From Eonycteris spelaea (Eukaryota; Chordata; Mammalia; Chiroptera; Pteropodidae), in the NCBI GenBank assembly GCA_003508835.1, contig PUFA01000062.1, forward strand, positions 1,526,001 through 1,590,000: DNA of 64,000 nucleotides, written 5' to 3'. The stretch's first letter is position 1; each line of letters starts with the position of its first letter. Both the position numbers and the translations under genes were made by a program. Of this stretch, positions 32,101-43,893 are shown in pieces. The notes under the pieces were generated by a model. That model was not told the origin of the DNA. It did not search any database and worked only from the letters and a program-made list of their open reading frames with translations.

Positions 32101-34269
32101 GGTCTGCTTTCTAGCTATTTTAGGTAAAAAATAAGAACAGTGAATAATATTCCTAAATATGTTTGTTGAGATAAAAGGAGAGTGGTAAATTTCGCAATTA
32201 TATTTTAAAGGGTAAATAAAACACATTTTTCTTCTTAGAATGTCATTCATATGTACGCATTATGAAGCATACGTTAAGTGATTTTATAAGGAAAAAGTTT
32301 AAGATTAAGATTATATATTAAAACAAAAGGAATATGGATAATGTATCAGACTTGGACTCTGGAAAAATGATGAAATAGCCAAGAACTATCTTTGAAGTCC
32401 TTCTGCCTCTTCCTTCCATTTATTTCCAGCTTCTGGAGCCCCCTCCTCTCCACGCCGAGGGGTGTTTGTGGTGCTCCCGTGCTCCCCAGTTCACTCTTAT
32501 GCAACAATCTTGAGTGACCCCCTGCCTAGCCTCCTCTAAATCTGATTTCAGATTGAAAGAGAAAACAGCTAACCCAGATTACGACTTCTCAAACGTGCCC
32601 CCAAAATGCTAACGTATTGATGGCTAGAAAACAATGTCAAGTTTCTCATTGTCATTTTTCTATTCAATAAATTAAGTCATTATATTCCATAAAATGATGT
32701 CAGATTTGTAAAAATATCCATTTTTCCCTATTGGACTCAGTATAACTATTTTTATCTTGAATGAGAAAAATGTGGCTCATAAAAATGTTTATTTTTTTTA
32801 ATTAGCTCTCATTCAAATACAGATTAATACAGAGGAAGATTTTAAAAAGTGTGTAGGTATAGATAGAGGTGTGATTATAGGTAGTGGCATAGGCATGTCA
32901 TCATTACCTACACCTTTTTACATAAGAACTTCTTTCCAGTCTTTTCCCAAAACAAGATTCTCTTTTTCATAGGTATCTGCCCTCAGTTATTAGTATCAGA
33001 AAAAGCTATCAGAGAAGTTCAATTTAAAAGCAGTGTTAGCAAAATTGGATATTTTGACTAAGGGAGTTTGAAATAGCGTGACAAAATAAAGTCAGTCATT
33101 TAGATTGATAGACAGTGATGAGCATGTGTTTGGGTTATGGTGTCCCGTATCTTGCTGTTTAAATCAAACCTCATACTACGAGCATAAGCATTGGAGTATT
33201 ACATAGGTGCTCAACCGAGTGTCAGAATTTTGTCATTCTTTGCTGTCTATTCATTATGATTAAGGCTGGCCCCTAAAATTCTAAAAGATTGAAAAGGATA
33301 GGATATTAATATTTACACATTAGGGAGAAAACATTTTTCTTACATGTTTTAAAATATCAAATCACCCACTCGCTTTCAACAGGAGATTGCATTTGCAAAA
33401 CATGTGGTTGGAATTGAGATTTTCATTTCGTATCTCTTTGTGAAAATGCAGATGGATTAACATTCATGGTCACTGAGTTCCGTTTCCATAGATATAGTTT
33501 CAGTTGTACCAACCAGGAACAGATTGTGTATTTTATTACTTTGTGTAAAATATCAAACATTTAAAAAACATCTTAGCACTATACAATATTACAAATGAAC
33601 ATAATGATAATATTTCATCTACTTTAAACTATTTTAAGGTCCCTGTGGCATTTAAATAAAAATGTGTACCTGGACTGTGATGCTAAAAGCCTATTAGTTT
33701 AACTCAGGGTGCTATCTTGGCCTCCAGGGAGCTCCTTAAGAAGCCAGAATTAAATAAACTAGTGATCCCATTAGCATCCACAGAAGAGTTAGCCAGGTAA
33801 TCAGATGTTTCATTTACCACAATTCTACAGAGATTTAGAAAAGATAGGGAGAATAAGATTTTGTGCCTGGACTCCTGAAAAAAGATACTATTTTATTTAG
33901 TTTTACAATGGAGGACTATAGCTAGGAAGAAATTCACCAGTCAGATAAATATAAAAATTACGATATTCTTCCCTACTAGACTAGTAATTTTTATTATTAA
34001 ATTTTTCACAACATGGAGATTTAAATATAATTAAGTACTTAATGTATAATTGCAACTTCAATAGCATATGTAAGTTGTTGATCTTTTAATTAGAACCTAG
34101 CACTAAGTGATTCTTAAATAACAACAACAATGAATCCTAAACCAATATTGAATGTGTATGTTATTTGGGGGATATGTTGAAATAGCCCCAATAGCATAAA
34201 AAATTATGTGCACATAGATTATTACCTAAAAGTTCATTATATGAGAATAAGCTCACTCAATTCAACTAG

Positions 34270-35620
34270 TAATTCAATCCGGTGCACTTTGAGTACATTA
34301 GGGAATAAAACAGTCAAAAACTTTATTTTTATAGATCTTATATTCTATCAAGAGTATAAAATCAATAAATAACAAATACAATAAATGATTACATAGTGTT
34401 TTACAAAGTTATAGATGCTATGGAACAAAAGAAAAAGCAGAACAAAGCACAGTGATTTGAAATCTTGAATGGCAGGGATGAGGACTATTTTCAAGTTGTG
34501 ATATTAAAGTGAGTGGTCTAGGTCAGCCTCCTCAAGGTAGATTTGAGCAAAGTTTTGAGAAGTTGAAAGAGTTGGCTGAGGCAGAGTGTTCCAGACAGAG
34601 GCAAGATCCAGAGCACAGGTGAGAGAGTGAGCCTTATGTGCTCAAGGATAAGCAAGGGGGTATGTGCCCTCTACATACGGCAGCAGAGAAGAGTTGTAGA
34701 AAATAAGATCAGAGAGATGGGTAATAAGGGATCGAGTTAGATCATACAGAGCCTGGTGGGTGATTGTACAAACTTTAGCTTTTACAGAGAACAGTGAAGA
34801 GCCACTGCAGAGTTCTAAGCAGAGAAAATCTACTCAGACATAGATTTCAAATGAATCATTGATGTTGCATAGAGGACAGACTATCAGAAGGTGAGGATAA
34901 ATGCAGAGTGACCAATTAAGAGACTGTTGCAGAAACCCAGTGGCAGCTGATGGTGGCACAGATCAGGGTGGCAATAGTGGAAAGGTGCTTAAAAGTGGTC
35001 AAATTTGGGATATAGTTTGAAGTTAGAACAAAAGGACCTCTCAATGGATTGAATAAGGGGTATGTTACGAAATGGGGGACAAACAATTATTCCAACTGTT
35101 TGGCATGAGCAGTTCCAAGGATGGAATTTCTCACAATTAGAATGAAGAAAACGACATGAAGAAGATTAGAGGAGGAAGATTAAGTGTTCAGTTTCGGACA
35201 TCAAGTCTATCTAGGATAGCTACAAGTAAAAATATTAGGCAGTTGGGTATATGAGTCTGGAATTCAAGTGAAAGGTCTAAGCTGAAGATTTAAATTTGGA
35301 AGTTAAGAGTATATAGATGATATTGAAAACCACCATCCTAGATTAAACCAAGAGTTAGTGTGTGAACCAAGCATTAAGCCTTGGGTACTCCAATATTAGA
35401 AAGGCAAAGCAACTGGGAAGGAGTAACCAAAGGAGCTAGGACTAAAGGAAAGAATGTGTGGTGTTCTCAGAATCTAAGTAAAGAGAGTGCATCAAAGAAG
35501 AGTGATCAACTTGAATAAAACTGTGATAAGTCAAGTGAAATGAGGATGGAAAAATAGCTATTGGATTTAGTGATATGGAGCTCATCTATAAATTAAAATG
35601 TTCATCCTGACAACGTTCAA
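34270..35620 (+). mobile_element. Long ancient interspersed repeat (probably L1M/HAL1-associated), near full length
   Basis: About 1.35 kb follow a well-known long mammalian repeat text in order. Landmarks are 'GGGAATAAAACAGTCAAAAAC', 'TTATAGATGCTATGGAAC', 'TTGGCTGAGGCAGAGTGTTCC', 'ATCATACAGAGCCTGGTGG', 'TTTAGCTTTTACAGAGAAC', 'GAGACTGTTGCAGAAACCC', 'GTTCAGTTTCGGACATCAAG', 'GGCAGTTGGGTATATGAGTC', 'CTTGGGTACTCCAATATTAG' and 'GATAAGTCAAGTGAAATGAGG'. I am confident it is one repeat copy. I believe the family is tied to old L1M/HAL1 elements, but the exact name and strand convention are uncertain. A second partial copy starts at 63425. Confidence 0.65.
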
Positions 35621-37558
35621 TATTTTCTGTATACTGTAATTTTGCCTTATATGTGGAAACTTCCACCACCCCAGATTTCTGTCCCTGACCTCAGAAGTTT
35701 CTCTCTTATTCTTTTTTTTTTCTTAATAACTATACTTCTTTTTAGTGTATATAATATTGGCTTTCTCTTAAATCTTTAAGTTCCATATTTTGTTTTATAT
35801 GCTTTTCACATGGTTTAATGCCCATACTTTTTAAGCTTTTATTTCTTTTCACATTATAATATGGAGCTATTTTTTAATTTATTTATTTTTCTATTTCTTA
35901 GTTTATTTTGATTGTTTTGGTTGTTTTTTTTTCAGATTACCTCACATTCATGCTTATCTCACCTGCTGAATTTTACAGATTTTCTAACATAATTCAACTT
36001 TCAAGTTTATTAAAGTAAGATCATGGGCACTGAATTATAACTGTTACTGACACAAATATCTATTTCTCCTCAATCATTTTTTGGTTAATGTAACAACAGC
36101 TATATTCTGCCTAGTGCATTCATTTAGTCTTCCTCAGAAATAGTGTGATTCTCACCAAGATTTTGTTTTTAACTCTTCCTCATCAATAACCTCCACATTA
36201 TATGCATTTCCTGATCCTTTTCTTTGTATTGAACATTGTTGCAATCTTATTTTTCATTTCTTTTATTCCTGGGAATTGCCATGTTTTTATTTACCAGCTC
36301 TGACCTTCATTCTGGCAGACCTTTGTAATTTCTTATTTACTCAGATTCATGTCATCCTGCTATTGTAGATACCTTTATACATATTGAAGTTGCACTCCAA
36401 TTTAATCAGTGTTCTCAAGCCAATAAATGTCATGCTTCACTGTGAAATGAAACTTTAATAAAATGGCTCTACATTAAAGACTGCAATAGGTTTCAGGATA
36501 AAGGTTTTATGTGACTTGATAGTTAAAAATATTTAAAAATAGAGTTAAAGGAGCAATTTACCAGCTCGCTGACAATAAAACTCTGGGAAAAGCCAATGCA
36601 AAGTTCTTTTACATATTCAAGTCCAAGGCACTATATATTTAAGTTATATTCCTACAGAGTTCTCAAATCTTTCCCATTCGAATAGGTAAATATATGTACA
36701 AAACACATACACATTTAAGCATCCTGAAACAATAAGGAAGCACAGCAGCATAAATTAATAGATGGTCGTCTTGCTCTCATCCTTTCATACTGGCTATGTT
36801 TATGCACACAAACATTTTGACTTTTGATAGACCTTTTATTTCAATAGATTGAATTATCAAGTTACTGAAGGTCATATTGATTTGAAAAAAATTTTGAATG
36901 TCATCAAACACTTCACTACACAAACTGTCTTCAAGTGGTTTTTGTGTTTCAAATAAATAACAGCCTATGTGGTATACTCTACGGTAATATTTTCTGTGTC
37001 CTAAAATATTAATAAAGAGAAAAATATCCCTTAGAAATTATTAATGCTCTAGAGATCCTCCTAAGGACTTAACACATTTTAAGTGTCCCCTCTCTTTTTA
37101 AGGAAACAAAACGATAATATTGAATATTATCTGAAGAGAGAGAATACAGCTATTTTGTATCTGTTATTTTTGGTTATCATCACATCATTGGAGAATTTTC
37201 TGGGGGCCCAAAGTGATGCTAGCTAGAGCCCACAAAATGACAAATTAAATGTAAAATTATTTCAAGTATTTTGTATTCCAATTTCTTCAGAGTTTATAGA
37301 GTTTATAACAGTAGTAAAGTGTAGTGAGCATTAAACTGAGTCTTGAGACATAAATTTTATTCATAGTTGGTACAAATGGCTTATTGTTTTTGCTCCTTTG
37401 TTATCTGTTTACCCATCTCCTGATAGCCACTTCCTTATTTCTCTGTGGAGAAAGACTCCTGCACACTAAATTTTATAGTAAATAGCATTCGTTATGTTGC
37501 AAATACATAAATATTCAAACTTACCTTTCCCCTGATGGTGACAGATATTTGCTAGCTT

Positions 37559-37613
37559 AGAAAAAAAGGATATTCTATGTAATACAGAAAAAAGGGATAT
37601 TCTATGTAATACA
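37559..37613. repeat. Two-copy tandem duplication, about 27 bp
   Basis: The unit GGATATTCTATGTAATACAG with its preceding A-run occurs twice back to back. The two copies differ only in the A/G run. A recent small duplication is likely. Confidence 0.9.
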
Positions 37614-39751
37614 GCTTGGGTTATAAGACTTACTACATTGAAATTTGTATCTCCAGTCCAGAAATTTATAATGTGTTACCTTTGTGTTTTTTGCTTATTG
37701 TTTTCTTATGTATACATTTTCCTCCAGAGCTTTGTCAGAAAGTGTGTCTTGGTCAGATACAGCATTTGGGTATTTCTGGATCCCTTATTATAATACCATC
37801 TTAATGCCAAAATGAAAATTTTACCCATTCTCTAAAAACTATAGGTAAGACTGACTCCTTACTTTTGAATGTTGATATGTACTATCTTGATTTAAAAGGT
37901 ATTTATTTATCCATGGATTTCTCACCCAAATAGGTTAGGAATATTTTTAAGAATTCAGTTCTGGAATGAGAATATCATATTTGTGTTACACTCCCTCTGA
38001 AGAGATTGCATATACCCATGAAGTGCTAACATGGTACTGGAACAATGTTAGACTGTTTGTAGAAAATAGCTTTGACATTGAAACTTGTTCTTTAAAGCCA
38101 AGAAATCCATATTTAGAACATTATGGATGGATAAAAGGACAGGCAGATGGAAAACCCTAGCAAGTGTGTTATAGAGAGCAGAGAGCATGTTTGAGAAATG
38201 TGAATAATCTCAAAAAATTTTAAAAACCAAATCTCCATCTCTTTAGTTTCAACTTTAGTCTCTGGGTAATTAACAAGTCTTTACACCTTCCCAAGTTTTC
38301 TTTACTTTGTCATGCTTTACCCTCTATTTACTGTCCCAAACAGAATGGTGAATTGTCTAAACTAATGATATCAATTGTATTTTTGTAAAAATAAGAATCT
38401 TTGTTATTGATCACTAATGCACATAAGAGAGACTTTTGATTTAAGGTAGAATTTATTAATTACATAATGAGAATTAAATTTAGTTAATAGTAGAGAGGAT
38501 AAATCCGTCTGTTGGAGAAACTCATTTTTAAATTGTATAATGTTTTTCAGGTATTTACATTTCCTCCAATTTACGAAATACTACAATTTACCATTTAACA
38601 AATAAAATGAAGCATCAATTTAAACCAGGTTTATACACAACCTTGAAGGAATAATTAACTCTTTATAAATTTCTTCAGGGGTGATGTATTAGAATTTGTT
38701 TTCTGTACAGTGTTAATCTAATGACTTCCATTTTAAATCCATTCTTGTGAGCTACGAGTACTGGAAATGTTTTTCTGACTCTAAAAATACTTTTATCTTC
38801 ACAAAGTCCTTGGAATAAGTCCTCCAGTCTCAGTGCATACTGAAAATTTGAATGTAATTAAGTTCATTGTGAAATGATAGTTACCAGGTTATAGCTATCT
38901 GAAAAGTTGGTTATTCCATTATAAGGAGAAAGTTTTAAAAGCTGATACGTTTTAAACTATAAAAACTCTTCTCAAATATTTTTTTAACAAGCTTAAGGTC
39001 CATCAGGTTTTCTTGAGTTTTATTAAGGAAACTTTTTTAGCATAGATATCAAATGCTGCTCTGGATTAAGTCAGATCATCTGAAAACCGCTCTGCTCTAC
39101 TACATTATTGCTCATACAGTATTGCCCTTTGGTGTAATGATGTAGGTCTAAATTAATGAGCTATACAAGGAACTAGCATATAAAAGTATTTTATTTACTC
39201 TGAATATATTATTGAGAATACTTCTGACTTAATTAAACAACCTTATATTTTTGACATCTACCAAAACTCACCAATTAAATGATACCAAGAAAACACATAT
39301 AAACACATAAAACTATAAAGTACTTTTGCAAAACTACAAAGTGCAACACTGTTTTATTTAACCTGCTGTAGCAAGGCAGAAGACACCATGCGGACCACTA
39401 GGAGCATCTTAGTGAAGGGAAGTTGGGCAAGTGCTGGACAAGTCTGAGGACAGATTAGAAAAGAGAATTGAGTGTTATCCAGAAGTAAAGGCAATTCAAT
39501 GATTGGGTATTTAATAATTTTATCCCCAGAAGTGAGATAATTAAAACGAGGATCATATTGTCACTGTAAGGAAGCAGAGATCACTCAAAGCAGGGAATAC
39601 GAACGAGTCATTTTATGTGGCAGTACAGCCTTGTCTACTTTGGTTAGAAAGTTTCCCTGTTGTCTGGATTCATTGAAAGGGTGCTTGGTTTTAGTTAGGA
39701 TCATCACGGATTGCAAGCATGGCTCATTCTTATCTTTTTATATCCATGAGG

Positions 39752-39755
<4 letters not shown>

Positions 39756-39785
<30 letters not shown>
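39756..39785. repeat. Poly(T) tract, 30 bp
   Basis: An uninterrupted run of about 30 T. No recognisable minus-strand retroelement body precedes or follows it, so its origin is unclear. Confidence 0.92.
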
Positions 39786-39786
<1 letters not shown>

Positions 39787-40204
39787 TTCTTACTACAGAG
39801 ATACCCGACCACAGGTTTATTTCATCTTATGAGTGCTGGAAATTGTATGGGATGACTTTCTCAGTAATTGCTAGAAAGCTCGGAGATCGATTTCCAACGC
39901 TAAGTCTGTCAAGTTCACCAGACAGCATAGTTGTAGCAAATGCATTTCACACCAATGCTACCACTGGCTTCATCTGACTTCTTCTTTTCTCTTTACCTAA
40001 TTTTCTGGCTTACTACTATTTTTATCTTACATACATTGAAAATCATAATATTTTTTAGGTGGAGGCAAGGAGTATATAAAAAATGACTATGAAGCTTGAA
40101 CTATCTTCAGTTTATTAACTCACAGTTGTGGCAGGAAAGAAATAGGAAGCTGCCATGGATGTAATTGGATGGAGTCAGTGAAGAATGTTCTAAAACATAA
40201 ACCT

Positions 40205-40345
40205 ATATCCAGGGTTGTACCTGTTCTAGCCTATACCCTGTCATTCACTGGCCTTGTGACCTACAGCATCATTGATCTTTGTCAAGCATTATTTTCCTCA
40301 ACTTTGGAGTAGAGATTATAATACCAATACAATTAAGACAAAATA
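40205..40345 (+). mobile_element. MIR SINE fragment
   Basis: A plus-strand MIR core: 'CACTGGCCTTGTGACCTAC', 'CTTTGTCAAGCATTATTTTCC', 'CTCAACTTTGGAGTAGAGATT', 'ATAATACCAATAC'. These match the MIR 'AGCTGTGTGACCTTGGGCAAG ... CTCAGTTTCCTCATCTGTAAAATG ... ATAATAGTACC' order. Confidence 0.7.
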
Positions 40346-40384
40346 AAAGTCATCTGAAAGACTTCTAGTAATTTTATACAACAC

Positions 40385-40500
40385 ATTTTATTAATTTAGT
40401 GCCAAGCACTTTGTGCATAGAAGGCATGTTGTTTAAACAAATTTACATTTACTCATCTTAAACATTTTCATTATTAACACTTTAAACCAACTTAATAATT
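40385..40500 (-). mobile_element. Possible MIR SINE fragment
   Basis: The minus-strand MIR 3' part is suggested by 'ACATTTTATTAATTTAGTGCC', 'AAGCACTTTGTGCATAG' and 'TTTACATTTACTCATC'. It is decayed, so confidence is moderate. It would lie head to tail against the MIR just upstream. Confidence 0.5.
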
Positions 40501-40839
40501 ATAATGCAAAAGTAGAAGGAGAATGGTTTTCTAAATTTTCAAAATATAGTACTACCCATGATCTCATAAGAAAAATGAAAGACAATTAAGTTTTTTGATA
40601 GCTTTGAAAATAATAGTAAAATAGAGAAAATATAAGAAAATAATTTTCCCTGAAGGTGACTATCATAAAATCTTTCACATTTTCTTCATTTTAGAAATCA
40701 AGAATCACAATTATAGAGCAATGATGTAAAGCCTCTCATGCTCATAAATTCTAATTTAATGAGTCCTGATTCAGATTCTAAATCACCCAATTTATGGTAA
40801 TTTATTTATTCTCTTTAGAAAGAGTTTACATTATTCTAT

Positions 40840-41355
40840 TCATTTTTTATTAAATTTATTGGGGTAACATATGTTAATAAAATTTTATAGGTTTCAAGTG
40901 TACAAATAAAAAATACATCATATATATTGCATTGTGCATTCACCACCCAAAGTCATATTTCCTTTCATCACCATATATTTGACCCCTTTTATCCTTACCT
41001 ACCTTTCCACCTCCCCTCTTTACCTCTGGTAACCACTAAACTGTTGTCTGTGTCTATGAGATTTGGTTTGTCTTGTTTGCTTGTTGCTTTCAGTTTTATA
41101 TCCTACATATGAGTGAAACCATATGGTTCTCAGTTTTTTCTGTCTTATTTCATTTAGCATGATAATCTCAAGTTCTATCCATGTTGTTGCAGATGGCAAT
41201 ATTTCAACTTTTCTTATGACTGAGTAATATTCATTATATATATGTACCACATCTTCTTTATCCAATCATCTATTGAAGGATGCTTCAGTTGTTTCCACAT
41301 CTTGGCCACTATAAATGATGTGGCGTGAACATCAGGATGATCATTTTTATATAAA
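40840..41355 (-). mobile_element. L1 3' end (ORF2 C-terminus and 3' UTR), bat-type
   Basis: A minus-strand L1 end. On the minus strand the 41453-41214 reading still gives the ORF2 C-terminal motif 'HPSIDDWIKKMWYIYIMN', close to the L1 consensus 'IDWIKKMWHIYTMEYY'. The 3' UTR follows ('GGTGGTGAATGCACAATGC', 'TACACTTGAAACCTATAAAA') and ends in ACCCCAATAAATTTAATAAA at about 40850. That 3' UTR text is what I associate with chiropteran L1s. It is 5'-truncated and lightly mutated compared with the L1M copies, so younger than they are. Confidence 0.83.
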
Positions 41356-41968
41356 ATTCTCATGTCTGTATCAACCACACATAACATTTTTTCCCACTGT
41401 GGATGCCAGGTGGTTAGAAAAACTCTTAATCTGCCTGTGAGCCACACCAGCACCCATTTTCCTATAAGAAATGCTTGCTTTTACAGGGCCATGGCTACCA
41501 AGTTGATAGGTCCTGGTGTCACAAATGCATTATGGGCATATGCACATGTGGTTGAAATCTCTGTTTTTATCTCTCACAATATGCTGAATGAACAAAAAAG
41601 CAACTTTCAAAATGTAAGCCCAGAATATTAACTAGGTTTATCCAAATGTAATTGAAATATATGTATTCTATTTTACCTCTCAAGTGAAAAGAAACCAAAG
41701 ATTTTTTTTTTTTTGGTAGTTTTGGTCATTGTTGTTTTCTTACTTTGTTTTCATTGTTAATTTCTATTCAAACATTAAACAGTGTGCATGGACTCAAATA
41801 CTACATAACTGTCTAAGAAATCTATGGGGGGAAAAGAACCGTTACACACCAACCATGCAGTCCCGTCCCCCTCCATACTGCAACAGTGATATGTCTTAAA
41901 GACAGACCTGATCTTGTGTCCCAGCCCTGCTACTCCATCTTGCTTACCAGTCCAAAGTTCGTTAGCGT

Positions 41969-42001
<33 letters not shown>

Positions 42002-42109
42002 CTTGTTACTGTTGCTACTGCTGACTACTCTAACTGCCTCTTTTGCCTCTTTCTTATACACAGTCTAGTTCCAATAATACTGAACTATGGAATTCCCTGT
42101 GTTTGAATA
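41356..42109. other. Unassigned sequence around a CA repeat
   Basis: No gene was recognised. It contains a T run at about 41702-41714 and the CA microsatellite at 41970-42000. Open frames crossing the CA repeat (poly His/Thr or Cys/Val) are artefacts. Confidence 0.4.
41970..42000. repeat. (CA)n microsatellite
   Basis: About 15 uninterrupted CA units. Likely polymorphic. Confidence 0.95.
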
Positions 42110-42640
42110 CTATTTAGCATTTCCTTGCCTCACAGTACTTACTCTGCTCAGAATCCTTTTCCTGGTTCCCTACTTTGCCTAAATAATATTATTTGTACTC
42201 CCCAGTTCTTATTCACATACTTCTCCTCCACATACTCACTTACTTTTCTCAGAGAGAACTTCTCTGACCGACTTAGTCTCTATCCTGAATTAGATGGCCT
42301 TGTACTGGCCACCTATTGTTTGCTGATCAGAATCCATTATGCCTCTGTTCTATAGTGTAATGAATGTTCTTTAAAAAATGTCTCCTGCCCCAAGCTTCAA
42401 ATTTGCCTAAGCCTGATGGGTAATGAATGTGAGACTTTCAATGATGAAACCAGGACAGGGACAAACCAGGGTGGTTAGTCACCTTACCAGACCTGACCCC
42501 CTAGCTAGTCAGTTTTTAAAATTTGCCTGTTTGCTCCATTAAACTCTTAAATTCTTTGAAGGCAATGTTTTGTCTCTGGTCCCTGCCATGTAATACTTTT
42601 CTTGATGTTTAACACATATTAGGTGAATGAATTTTCTATT
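42110..42640 (+). mobile_element. L2 LINE 3' part, interrupted
   Basis: Plus-strand L2. The left part reads 'TCTGCTCAGAATCCTTTTCC', 'TTCTCAGAGAGAACTTCTCTG' and 'TGGCCTTGTACTGGCC' (42110-42360). The right part reads 'CTCTTAAATTCTTTGAAGGC' and 'GTTTTGTCTCTGGTCCCTGCC', ending 'ACATATTAGGTGAATGAA' (42530-42640). Between them is non-L2 sequence carrying another short repeat (42409-42518). Confidence 0.72.
42409..42518 (-). mobile_element. Short repeat inserted in L2, with 10-bp direct repeats
   Basis: The text 'GAGACTTTCAATGATGAAACC', 'AGGACAGGGACAAACCAGGG' and TGGTTAGTCACCTTACC follows a short mammalian repeat I know by its 'GGGCAAACCGGGACGGTTGGTCACC' end. The word AAATTTGCCT occurs at 42399-42408 and again at 42519-42528, bracketing the insert as a target duplication would. 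The family is unnamed and the strand is arbitrary. Confidence 0.5.
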
Positions 42641-42714
42641 TTCAAAGGGTTTATAATGGAGAAGGTAATACAAGTTCTTGAGGTCTAAACACACATTCAT
42701 TTTATGTGTTGTTT

Positions 42715-42960
42715 TCTTGCTGTTAATAGCAGCACTGTTAATAAAAGTTTTTTAAAAAATCTAGAAACAATCAAAATGCCCATTGACCAGAAAATGCAAA
42801 AGCATATTGTGAATAGATAAATATACTATAGTATAATCACACAATAGAATATTATACAAACAAAAATTAACAAACCATGAATGTGCATAACAAATAATTA
42901 ATATTAGAATTATAATTTATTTTATATTTGTTACATACAGAAGAATAAATATGAAATATG
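42715..42960 (+). mobile_element. L1 ORF2 C-terminal fragment
   Basis: Plus-strand L1 text from near the ORF2 end: 'CTAGAAACAATCAAAATGCCC', 'ATTGACCAGAAAATGC', 'AATCACACAATAGAATATTATAC' (the ME/EYY-equivalent region), then decayed AT-rich sequence. Too mutated to encode protein. Confidence 0.68.
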
Positions 42961-43059
42961 CATCAAATATATTTTAATATATGCCAAAGGGAAAAGTAAA
43001 ACAGACTTCTATTATCAATCAATCAATCAATAGGTGGGTAGTTATTATTTTCACCACAA

Positions 43060-43325
43060 ATACTACTATTTCTACCACTACTATTATGAGCAGTGATTGT
43101 TACTGAACATTCATTCCATTCTACACCCTATTATAAGCACTTTACATACATGCTCTCATTTGATTTTGTTTTTCAATACCTCTCCCCACTATGTATGTAA
43201 ATGAACTAAGACACAGAGATAGCAAATTCCTTCCCTAAGAGCACACAGCTAATTAGTGCCAAAATCCAGTTTCAATCATGGTTCTACCTAGCTCCAAATC
43301 CCATATTTTTTCAATACTATATCGA
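43060..43325 (-). mobile_element. MIR SINE, near full length
   Basis: A minus-strand MIR. The plus strand reads 'TTACTGAACATTCATTCC', 'ATAAGCACTTTACATACATGC', 'CTCATTTGATTTTG', 'GAACTAAGACACAGAGATAGC', 'AAGAGCACACAGCTAATTAGTG' and 'CTAGCTCCAAATCCCATA'. The order and content match a nearly complete element. Confidence 0.83.
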
Positions 43326-43366
43326 TAGTCCATCTAATGAACTAAATCATCTGTTAATATGGATGC

Positions 43367-43893
43367 TGTGTATAGTGGACAGACTCTAGGGTGGGCCATC
43401 ATGATTCTTGCCTCCTAGAGTTCACACCTTTGTGCAATCCTCTTGCCTTAAATGTGGGCAGGATCTATGACTAACCCATAGGATACATTTTACAGGATTA
43501 TATAAGAATACATTTTCCAACTTGTTAGCAGAATTGCTCTAGAGACTTCTTTCTTTCTGGATTTGAGGTGGCCCATACACCGCTAGAAGAAGAGGGTCAA
43601 CTCCAGCTGACTGCCAGCAAGAAGCTGGGACTCTCAGTATAGATAAATAGAAATGAATTCTTCCAAAAACCAAAGGGAACTTGGAAGAGGGTTCTTCTCC
43701 ACTTGAGCTTTCAGATGAGAGCCTAGCTCAGCCCAGCCAATAGTTCAATTTCAGCCCAGTAAGACTGAAAGAAGAGGTTCCAGCTGAGCTGTTCTGGACT
43801 CTTGACCCAAGAAACCATTAGATAATAAATGTGTTGCTCTCGACTGCTATGCTTGTGGTAATGAATGATACAGCAATAGAAAACTAATACACA
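43367..43893 (+). mobile_element. MLT1 (C/D-type) ERVL-MaLR solo LTR, near full length
   Basis: A 527-bp plus-strand LTR. It begins TGTGTATAGTGGACAGACTC and continues 'GATTCTTGCCTCCTAGAG', 'CTTAAATGTGGGCAGGATC', 'CAACTCCAGCTGACTGCCAG', 'CCAGCTGAGCTGTTCTGGAC' and 'TTAGATAATAAATGTGTTGC' (poly(A) signal). It ends CAGCAATAGAAAACTAATAC ACA. No internal sequence is attached. The antisense open frame at 43723-43923 is incidental. Confidence 0.88.

Larger units (their letters stand above)
31263..34269. other. Repeat-poor unique sequence
   Basis: Three kilobases with almost no recognisable transposon, unusual for this window. It includes the candidate element at 31440-32100 and a GC-richer patch at about 32420-32560 with a few CpGs, too few for a CpG island. 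It also includes a motif-rich patch near 33400-33530. No protein-coding exon was identified. Confidence 0.45.
35621..40204. other. Unassigned AT-rich sequence
   Basis: No gene or named repeat was recognised in 4.6 kb. The stretch 35700-36420 is T-rich and may be a decayed minus-strand LINE. A 27-bp tandem duplication lies at about 37560-37613. The open frame at 37966-38160 (64 codons) has no recognisable domain or splice support. A T30 run lies at 39756-39785. Confidence 0.4.

Noticed and set aside
32420..32560. Possible CpG island or promoter
   Set aside because: The patch is only about 140 bases long with a handful of CpGs, far below CpG-island density.
37966..38160. 64-codon frame that reads somewhat protein-like
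   Set aside because: No family resemblance, no convincing splice sites, and composition matches the surrounding DNA.
41214..41453. Open frame with the motif HPSIDDWIKKMW
   Set aside because: It is a real protein relic but belongs to the 5'-truncated L1 ORF2 end; reported as a mobile element, not a gene.
41775..42068. Frames with poly Cys-Val or His-Thr runs
   Set aside because: They are translations of the CA microsatellite.
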